NCBI GenBank assembly: GCA_024710905.1
Contig: JANJTV010000109.1
Span: 1-64,000, forward strand
Length of the DNA: 64,000 nt
Direction: 5' to 3'
From: Anaerolineales bacterium
GTDB lineage: Bacteria > Chloroflexota > Anaerolineae > Anaerolineales > Villigracilaceae
Part shown: positions 18,964 through 28,000 of the stretch, piece by piece
How positions within the stretch are numbered: position 1 is the stretch's first letter
Layout of the letters: the number at the start of each line of letters is the position of its first letter
The notes under the pieces: generated by a model
Databases searched by the model: none
Told to the model about the DNA's origin: nothing
The model's input: only the letters and a program-made list of their open reading frames with translations
Made by a program: the position numbers and the translations under genes

Positions 18964-20016
18964 TTATCGGAGGACGGTTTGCGTCCAGGCCTCAATCCAG
19001 GCTTCGCGGTTGCCAGCAATATCTTCGGAGGGCAAGCTGGCCGGGGATATTGCTACCCGGGCATATTCAACAAAGACAGGCGGCAGGGCAGCCTGCGGGT
19101 TGACCGGGAAGACGAACGTGCGCAGGGGCATATCTTCCTGGAAAGGCACGGAGAGCATGAAGTCAACAAATTTTTCAGCGGCGGCGCGGTTGGGCGTGCC
19201 CGCGAGAATGCCAACGAACTCAACCTGGCGGAAGCATGTACCCGGCGCAATGATGGAGGCGGTAGGCGCTTCGGTAGACGGTTCTTCGGCAAAATAGACC
19301 TCGGCAGCCGGGCTGGAAGCGTAGGAGACGACCATTGGCTGCGGGCCTTTGCCTGCCGAGCCGCTGAAGTTGGTGTAGTAGGCGGTTTCCCAGCCGTCCA
19401 CCACCTGCACATCATTGGCGCGCAGGGCTGCCCAGAAGTCTAGATAGCCAGGGTCGCCAAACTCGGCAATGGTCGCCAGCAGGAAGGCCAAGCCGGGCGA
19501 GGAAGTAGCCGGGTTTTCCACCACCAGCAGGCCCTTGTATTCCGGGTTGATCAGGTCTTGCAGGCTGGCTGGCACGGGCAGGTTGTTTTCGGCAAACCAG
19601 GCGCGGTCATAGTTGATGCAAACATCGCCATAATCCACCGGCAGGGCGCGGTTTTGCGGATCGAGGCGGAATTCCGTGGGAATCCCGGCCAGGGCGGGCG
19701 CATTATACGGCTCGAAAATATCCGCAGCGAGGGCACGGGAGAGGAAGGTATTATCGACGCCAAAGAAGACGTCAGCCAGCGGCGCTTCGCGCGAGAGGAT
19801 GGCCTTGTTCAGCACGGAGCCGGTATCGCCGCTCTTGAGGAAGGTGACCTTGATGTCGTTTTCAGCTTCGAAAGCAGCCACCACCTCCTCGCTGACATCG
19901 AACGAATCGTGGGTCATCACGGTCAACGTGACAGGCCCGGCGGTAGTTGCCGGGACGCAGGCAGCAAGAACAAGGTTGAACAGCAGGGTGGAAACGATAA
20001 ATTTCTTAAACATCAT
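18964..20016 (-). CDS. thiamine-type ABC transporter substrate-binding lipoprotein (TbpA/ThiB-like)
   Basis: Lipobox VLAACV; LTVMTHDSFDVSEEVVAAFEAENDIKVTFLKSGDTGSVLNKAILSREAPLADVFFGVDNTFLSRAL. Confidence 0.9.
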   Translation of the reverse strand: MMFKKFIVSTLLFNLVLAACVPATTAGPVTLTVMTHDSFDVSEEVVAAFEAENDIKVTFLKSGDTGSVLNKAILSREAPLADVFFGVDNTFLSRALAADIFEPYNAPALAGIPTEFRLDPQNRALPVDYGDVCINYDRAWFAENNLPVPASLQDLINPEYKGLLVVENPATSSPGLAFLLATIAEFGDPGYLDFWAALRANDVQVVDGWETAYYTNFSGSAGKGPQPMVVSYASSPAAEVYFAEEPSTEAPTASIIAPGTCFRQVEFVGILAGTPNRAAAEKFVDFMLSVPFQEDMPLRTFVFPVNPQAALPPVFVEYARVAISPASLPSEDIAGNREAWIEAWTQTVLR

Positions 20017-20027
20017 CACTCCGTGAT

Positions 20028-20672
20028 TTATTTGGACTTTCGCTGGTGGATGCAGCACAAAACACCGCGCTTGACACGAATCTTGGCTGTATCGGCCAGC
20101 ATGCGATTGCTGATGCCGCGCGTGCGGTAAGGCAGCAGGGTTTCCTTGTTGAGGGGGTAGGTCAGGCCTTCGGTGGAAACGCCTTCAGCAGGCACACCCA
20201 ATGGGATGAGCGAAATAATATCCCCCGATGCGCCCTGCACAGTGGCCTGGCTGGTAATAACGAATACCTCGGTCAGCCCGTCATCCAGGCGGGCATTCAG
20301 GGCTTGCAGGTCGGGGTCAGCCAGCAGGGCAACATTGCCGAGCGTTTGGTCCAGCCGGTTCCCCAGTCCGGCCACAATCACTACCGGCGAATAACCTGCC
20401 CGGGAGGCGTGCATCAGGGCCAGCTCCAGGTCGCTTTCGTCTTTATTGACCGGGAAACTCAGGATATGCACACCCATATCATTGAAGACCCGCACCTCAG
20501 CTTCAGAGAGCGAATCCAGGTCGCCGATAATGACATTCGGGATGACACCCAGCGCAATCGCATGCCGGGCGCCGCCGTCGGCGGCAATCAGGAAATCATC
20601 CGGTTCAAGGATCTGTCGGGCTGCGCCTACATCGGGCAGCATCCCGTTTACAAATATGATGGCTCGTGTCAT
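20028..20672 (-). CDS. thiN: thiamine diphosphokinase
   Basis: MTRAIIFVNGML...FLIAADGGARHAIALGVIPNVIIGDLDSLSEAEV...PVNKDESDLELAL; directly downstream of the TPP riboswitch. Confidence 0.9.
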   Translation of the reverse strand: MTRAIIFVNGMLPDVGAARQILEPDDFLIAADGGARHAIALGVIPNVIIGDLDSLSEAEVRVFNDMGVHILSFPVNKDESDLELALMHASRAGYSPVVIVAGLGNRLDQTLGNVALLADPDLQALNARLDDGLTEVFVITSQATVQGASGDIISLIPLGVPAEGVSTEGLTYPLNKETLLPYRTRGISNRMLADTAKIRVKRGVLCCIHQRKSK

Positions 20673-20676
20673 AAAA

Positions 20677-20701
20677 AACAACCTCCGCCGGGGAGGTTGT
20701 T
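20677..20701 (-). terminator. riboswitch expression-platform hairpin
   Basis: Minus strand AACAACCTCC-ccggc-GGAGGTTGTT + TTTTTT; the 3' arm contains the GGAGG SD of thiN. Confidence 0.82.
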
Positions 20702-20714
20702 GGTTTGACAAAGA

Positions 20715-20805
20715 AGCATCCCTCCGCCAGCATAATCTGGATCAGGTTCTGCGGGTCGAGGGCACATGCCCTCCTCTCAGCCTGTCAGCAGGCTCCCCGT
20801 TTAGT
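20715..20805 (-). promoter_or_regulatory. TPP (thiamine pyrophosphate) riboswitch
   Basis: Minus strand ACGGGGAGCC...CAGGCTGAGAGGAGGGC...GACCCGCAGAACCTGATCCAGATTATGCTGGCGGAGGGATGC; classical THI element. Confidence 0.95.
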
Positions 20806-20850
20806 TGTATGGCTACAGTATACGCGGCGCTCGGGAGCAAGTCAAGCAAA

Positions 20851-21636
20851 TTATCGTACGCGACGTTTCCACTCTTCCTTGAGCTGCAAATCTCGCGGCG
20901 TCTCTCCCGACTCGAGGGTCAGGAAATCATTCAGAAGGCGGTTGAAGCTGGCCACGTCATCCAGCATGGGGAAATGACCGGCCTGTTCCAGCACAATCAT
21001 ATGGGTCATGGCTGGTAGCGCTTCCGGCGAAACAGTCGGCAGCGAAACAGCCGGGTCATTCTGCCCGTAGACCAGCAGGCAGGCCGTGGTCAGGTTTGCC
21101 ATGCGGTTGACCAGCCCCAGGGTATCCTCCGAACCAAAGGAGGCCGGGATGGCCAGTGGGTCAGACTTGGCCGAATCGGTACGAACAGGCTCAGTGCCGG
21201 GATCCTTGCTCAACAGCCACTCAGACAGGTCGGTAGGGGTGCCAGCGCGCAGACGGGCATTGACATTCTCCATGCTCAGGGGCATGTCCACCGCCATAAT
21301 GCGATCCACCATGTTCGGGTAGCGCATGGCAAACATCATCCCCACCAGGCCACCCAGGCCATGCCCGATCAGGGCAACTTTGCCAATGCCCATCTCCTGA
21401 AGGAAAAAATCGAGCAGCGCAGTTTGCTTATCCAGCCCGTAACGATCTTTCTCGTGGGCACTTTCCCCAAATCCCCATAGATCCATTGCATAAGCGCGGA
21501 AGGAGGTCGAGGCCGTCTGCATGGCGGGAATCCAGTACCGCCATGAACCGACCCAGCTGTGCAGGAAGATGATCGGACGGCCACGCCCAATCACCTCGTA
21601 ATGCACAATACCGCCGTCCAGGATAATCGCACTCAT
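20851..21636 (-). CDS. alpha/beta-hydrolase fold protein with nucleophile Ser replaced by Gly (GHGLGG)
   Basis: GIVHYEVIGRGRPIIFLHSWVGSWRYW; elbow VALIGHGLGGLVGMMFA; Asp (GQNDPAV) and His (AGHFPMLD) retained. Confidence 0.85.
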   Translation of the reverse strand: MSAIILDGGIVHYEVIGRGRPIIFLHSWVGSWRYWIPAMQTASTSFRAYAMDLWGFGESAHEKDRYGLDKQTALLDFFLQEMGIGKVALIGHGLGGLVGMMFAMRYPNMVDRIMAVDMPLSMENVNARLRAGTPTDLSEWLLSKDPGTEPVRTDSAKSDPLAIPASFGSEDTLGLVNRMANLTTACLLVYGQNDPAVSLPTVSPEALPAMTHMIVLEQAGHFPMLDDVASFNRLLNDFLTLESGETPRDLQLKEEWKRRVR

Positions 21637-21643
21637 TCGAAGG

Positions 21644-22018
21644 TTATTTTCCGTACTTCTTAAGAATGGCCGAAATACGTTCCGTCAACTGGTCTGGCGC
21701 AAACGGCTTCAAAAGATATTCCTCCGCACCTGCATCCAGTCCTTGCTGAATTTCCAATTCCTGACCCTTGGCAGACAAAAAGACCACCGGTGTGTGAGCA
21801 ACATCCGGGTCAGCCTTAATCTTCTGGCAGGCCTCATACCCGGTCATTTTTGGCATTCGCACGTCAAACATGGCCAGGTCTGGTCGTTCCCTCCTGACCA
21901 GTTCGTAGCCTTCTTCGCCATTCGCACCCGTCACGACCTCATGCCCGGCAAAACGCAGGGTAAAAGCGATCAATTCGCGGATATCGGGTTCATCTTCAGC
22001 AATTACAATTTTCGCCAT
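21644..22018 (-). CDS. stand-alone response regulator receiver protein
   Basis: IVIAEDEPDIRELI, LAMFDVRMPKMTGYEAC, VVFLSAKG, LLKPF. Confidence 0.93.
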   Translation of the reverse strand: MAKIVIAEDEPDIRELIAFTLRFAGHEVVTGANGEEGYELVRRERPDLAMFDVRMPKMTGYEACQKIKADPDVAHTPVVFLSAKGQELEIQQGLDAGAEEYLLKPFAPDQLTERISAILKKYGK

Positions 22019-22021
22019 TCA

Positions 22022-25000
22022 TTACTCCTCAACTTCATCCACCGGCAGGGTGAACGAGAATATACTTCCCTCACCGGGGATTCCCTTGCTGGTCATCCAG
22101 ATTTTGCCCTGATGCATTTCAACCAGTTGTTTGACGATGGGCAGGCCCAGCCCTGTGCCTGGTGTGGCGAGCACGAGCGGATCCTCACCCCGGAAGAATC
22201 GCTCAAAAATGCGATCCTGCTGCTCCAACGGGATGCCGATGCCCGAGTCTTGCACATCCATCTGTACTGTGCCATTCGAGCGCTTAATCTGAATATTAAT
22301 CTTGCCATTGGCGGGCGTGTAATTATACGCATTATCCACCAGGTTACCAACAATCTGGCGCAAACGCTCAGGGTCGGCTAGTACGCGCGGTAACTTCTTG
22401 ACCCCGGAAATCTTCACCTGCATTGGTTTGTTTTCTTCTTCAGCACGGCGCAACACATCAGTCACGACTTCATCGGCCACTTCACGCAAATCAATCGGCT
22501 GCAGCGAAAGAGTCACGCGCCCGGCTTCAATGCGAGAAATATCCAGCAAATCATTCACCAGGATGTTTAGGCGTTCAATATTCCCCTTCACAATATCCAG
22601 GAAATGTGTCTGGTTTTCATTCAGTGCACCAGCCGCGCCCATCAACAACACATCCACATACCCGCGGATGGAAGTCATCGGGGTACGCAGTTCGTGGCTG
22701 ACGGTCGCAACGAATTCAGACTTAAGCCGGTCAACTTCCACTTCATGGGTAATATCGCGGAAAATGGACACCGTGCCCAAGAATTCCTTGCGCCAGATGA
22801 CCGGCGCCAGGTTTACCATGATGATGCGGCCGTTATCCAGGGTTAATTGCTCGGCATAAGTCTCGCCAGCATGGGAGTCTCCCGGGTTTTCAGACCAGTT
22901 GTGAATAGCCTGCACCCAGGCCTGGGTTGTCTTTCCGAACAGACCGGCAAAGTTCTCCAGCGGCTTGCCTGCCATTTCATCTGACCGCAGGCTAAGGATA
23001 CGTTCAGCAGATGCGTTCAGGAAGGAAACATGGTTTTGTGGATCTGTCACGATCACACCATCTGCCACTGCTTCAAGGATGGCGGTTTGGCGGCTGGCTT
23101 CCACCTGCTGGCTGCGCAACATCGAACCGAGCCTTTCGGCCTGGTCACGAATCAACTCATAAAGCTGGGCGTTGTTAATGGCAATTGCCACCTGTGAACC
23201 AATCGCTTTCACCATTTCCAACGCATCTTCGTTAAAGTAACCCACATGGCGGTGGAAGACCATGATTGAGCCTATGACATCTTCGCCAACCGTCAGCGGC
23301 GCAACAACCGCGCTGCGATGATCCTGTGATCCTTGTGAAACAATCCAACGCGGGTCGAGGAACAGGTCGTCCACAAGCACAGACTGGCGATTCTTGACCA
23401 CCCAGCCTGCCAGGCCTTCACCAATCTTGAGTTTCAGGGTGGCGTTGCCCTGGTGTACGTCCGTCACATATCCATAACCGGCGCGGTAATGCAGCATATT
23501 GTCTTCGGGATGAATCAGCAGGATGGTGCCCTGCTCGCCGCCAATGGCTTCATTGAGCAAAGCCAGTGTACGGCTGAGTGCCCGATCCAGGTCGAGGCTG
23601 GCGGACACCTCGGTAAGGATGCGCAGTAAGGTTTCCGTATTGCGCTGTTCGCGCTCCAATTCTGCCGTGCGTTCCACCACGCGTTGTTCCAGGGTGGCCG
23701 CCAGCTGCTGCGTCTGCGCAAACAACTGACCGTTCTTGATTGAAACGATGGCCTGGTTTGCCAGCGTACCAAGAATCTGCAGGTCAGAGTCTGAATAGGC
23801 ATTGAACATATAACTCTGGGCAGAGAGCGCACCAATTGCCTTACCACCAGAGAACATCGGTACAGCAATGATTGAATGAGGTGTACCCCTCTCACCCACC
23901 GTGATGCCCCCCTGCGATTCAGCATCCGCAGCATCCAGGATCAGGATTGGCTCACCAGTATCGATCACCTTGCCGCTCAGGCCCTGCCCGTAAGGCACGC
24001 GCACACCATTAATACGCTGGCCAAAATCATGCACATACACGCCTTCAATTTCATTCGTGTCATCGTCCAACAGGGTAATCACAATCGCATCCACCGGCAT
24101 CAGGCGATTAATCGCTTCATGGATGGCAACATACACTTCTTCGGGGTCCAGCTTGCCGGAAACTTCAAAGCTGGCCTGGTTCAGCATGGAGAGGCGTTCG
24201 GCTGTCGCCACCGTAGATTGGTACAAATCCGCATTTTCCAACGCGATGGCTGCCTGGTTGCCCATGGTTCGGGCAAGTTCAATCTCGGTCGAACTAAACC
24301 GGCGCGGTTCCGCGGATGGGATCAGAACAAGGTAAAGGTTTTGGCTGCTGGCAACAGGCAGAACCAGCAGGGATACCGCACCTTGCAACAACTCGGCCAG
24401 CGGACCGACTGCCTCATCCCCGTCAATATTCTCCGTTGAATAGACGCTCAAGGTTTGGCGAATTTCCTGGAAAAGCGGGGCTTCAGGAACAGCCCGATAA
24501 ATGGGCGGGTTACCGCTTTCTTCAGGGACAACGCTCATCAGGAAACCCTGGTTACTCTGGTCAATCAGGATTACCAGGCCGTTTTGGGCATCCAGGGCCT
24601 GAATCATGTGGGTCGCGGTCAGTGAAAGCACCTGGTCGGCATTCAACAACCCGCTCAGCTCAGAAGAGAATTTATTCAGCAGGCCAAGACGGCGTGAACG
24701 TTCGTCCAGATCGGCGGCGCGACGAATACTTTCTTCGAACAGGTTGGCATTGTCCAAGGCCACAGCCGCCTGGCTGGCAAAAGTTGCCACCAACTGCACT
24801 TCATCATCCACATAGTAGTTGGCTTCAGCCTTTTCAAGCGCAATCACACCAATCACCTGGCCCTTGGCCAATAATGGCACACCCAGCCAGGTAAGGTTTC
24901 GTTTTTCAACCAGGGATGAGAAACGAGCATCCGTACTGACGTCTCCGACTAGGATCGGCTGGCTGGCCCGGGTCATTTCTTCCAGCAAGGCACTGTCTTT

Positions 25001-28000
25001 AATGTCCACCGAAATCCCCTTGCGCTCTTCGGTATCAGCAAAACCACGCGCATCGGCCACACGCATCACATCGCCTTCACGCAGCCACAGGATAGCCGTA
25101 TCATACAAAATAATCGAACCCATACGCTCAAGCAGCGACGCCACCAGTTCACTGCGCTGCAGGCTTGTGGTAATTCCCGCAGAAACAGTGTTGAGCGCTT
25201 GCAACTGTCCCGCACGTTCCTGCGTTGTTTGCACCAGGCGCACATTTTCAAGCGCCAGCGCAACCTGCTGGGTCAACGAAAGCAACAGGTTCTCATCCTC
25301 TACGTTAAAAGCGGATGGTGTATTAAAGTTGTCCAATACCATTACACCCAGGTCGCGATCAGAGGCGCGCACGGGGATTAACATCGATGAAACAGGCAGG
25401 CGCCCCCCGGTTGCCTTCCGATAAAGCAACAAACTCTCCGCTGACAGGTTGTAGTCAACGGCAAAGTTCACTTCTTCCACACGGCGCGGCTGGCCTGCCG
25501 AGAACACCATGCCAGGCAAACCCTCGCCGCGCTGGTAGTTGATGTCCATCACGCTTTCAATATCGGCATACCCGGAAGCAGTTTCAGGAACAAGCATCTC
25601 CAGGCGTTCATTCCATAACAAGACAACACCAGCATGCGCCTCGGGCAAAGCCCCCAATGCACTATCCAGCAACGAGCGGACAATCTCTTGCGGGGTCAGG
25701 CCGCTTAACTGGCGGCTGAAGTCAAGCAGCAAGTTCACTTCAGACAGGCGTTGGCGGGTTTCACCAAGCAGCTGGATGTTTTGCACGATGATTGAGATCT
25801 GGCGGCTAATCTGGTAGAAGACCTGCTTGTCATCCTGCGCCAGGCCCATCATCGGCTCGGTATCCACACCCATCACCGCCGCAACCGGTTCACCATTAAC
25901 CATCACTGGCATACAAATAAAGGATTTCGTTTTGAGCGCCGATAAGAAGGGGGTATCGTGCCAGTTTTCATCCTCATCAACATTGATAGCCACGATAGTC
26001 TCGCCCGTTTGCAGGGAGGTACGCAGCGGATTCTTCTGGCCGAAAAGTGCTTCAAGATTGGTACCACGCGGCAGGTTGCCATAGGTATCCGTAATACGCG
26101 GACCTTCGGATGTATTACGCGCCACCATGGAGATGGTCATATTCAGGCTGGTAAGTAATTGTTTCCCCAGCGTCTGCAAGGCGATATTTGAATCAACCTG
26201 CTTTGAAATGGCTTCGATGACCTGCAAGCCAGCCCGAATCTGGCGAGTGCGTTGGTTCAGGTTGGTAACCGATATGGTCTGCTCCAGGTCTTTGTGCAGC
26301 AACATCGGCAGGCTGCGCTGGCTGAACTGAACCAGGCTTTTCTGGCGCTGCACCTCGGAGGACAGATCGTCAATCTGGGTTTTGTACTCTTTAATTTTGC
26401 CGCCACTGGAAACAGTCAAAGCCGCCTGCACCGCAAATACTTCCAGGCTTTCATAGGTTGAGCGGTCCGGTCGCATGCCATTGCGCGGCGCATCCACGCT
26501 GATTAGCCCCAACGGCTCACCCTGGGTGGATTGGATGGGAATAATCAGGGCATCATCAGGGTGCCAGGCATTCGGCTGATCACTGGCCGCTTCGGCGAGG
26601 GAGGTGATGAATTGGACGTCGGAGGGAATCACCGGCGCCTGGTCATTGGGAATGAAATACAGGTTGCCAATCTTAAAATCTTCGCGCATCAATTGCTGAA
26701 CGCTGTTCCAAGGCTGCGGATGTGCGCTCACTGTTTCCCATACATCATCTGTCAAGCCAGCATGGGTAACACGATTCAATTGACCGGTTTCGCTGTCATA
26801 CAAACTGATCAACACAATAGAAAACGGCGTGGCTTCCACAATGCCATTTGCGATTAGGTGTAAGGCGTCTTCAAGAGGCTGGTCCACCCGCAGGGCCTGC
26901 GATGTTTCAAACAACTGCAAGAGGGTTTGTGTGCGGCGGTTGAGCAATTCAGCGCGGCGCTGCTGGTCGCGGTTACGGAAGGCGTTGGCCAGTGCAATGG
27001 CAGCCTGCACCGAAAGTGAACGCAGGAGTTCGATATCAATCTCGTCGAATCCGTTTTCATCCTTGCTATGCAGGTCAAAGAAACCATATGTTTCTTGTTG
27101 GTAAGCAATGGGAATAGCCAAGGCCTGGAGAATGCCTTCGTGCGGCTGGCGCTCCTCGGTGAACTGCTCCCGAATCACATCCGCCTGTTCAAGCGCTTTA
27201 TTGGCCCGGGCAGGGAAACCCTCTCGCACAGAATGCCCCAGCGACATCAATACCTTGAAGGGTTCGCCTTCTTCACGTGTATCTTCAAAAAAGACTGTGC
27301 TACCGCAGTCAGCGCGGGTAACGCGTAAGGCTTCTTCATGGACAATGCGTAACAGGTCTTTAATGTCAGTGGTGACACTCAACTCGCGCGAGATACGGCT
27401 GATGGATGTAAGCATTTCAGCACGTCGGCGCAATTGCTCATCGGTTTGGGATGTAAGCTGGGCGTTTTCCAAGGCAATGCCAAGCTGGGTCGCCAGGGTG
27501 GAAACCAGTTGCATGTCGCTGTTGGTAAATGCGTTTAATTTCGTAGAACTCAACATCAGTTCGCCAACACCTCGCCCACGCATCACAATCGGGACAACAA
27601 TGGCTGAGGCACTGCCAGCACCACGGATTAGCGGACGATACAGGCCAAACACACGCCGATCGGAAGAAACATCACCCGACATAAACGGCCGCTGGCTGCC
27701 TGCCACGGTAACGTGATAGGCAGCCGGGCGAACATTAATCTGGGAGAGAGACTCAACCAACGAGTCGCGTACCCCAAATAATGACGGCACATGCGCGCGC
27801 ATGATCCCTTCGCGTTCATCGAGCAAAAAGATTGATGCCTGGTCCGCCTGCAACAAAATAGCAATCTCCTGCACCGAAAAACGCAGGATTTCGTCCAGCG
27901 ACGCCTCGGAACTCACCAGGCTGGCGATTCGGCGCATCGACTCAAGCCGCTGGTTACGGATTCGCGCCTGGTTGGCAAGTAAAGCATTCTCAATGATAGA

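Noticed and set aside
20673-20711. Upstream start of thiN (MSNQQPPRRRLFF...)
   Set aside because: Lies in the TPP-riboswitch expression-platform hairpin; the ATG at 20672 has a proper SD and begins the conserved domain.
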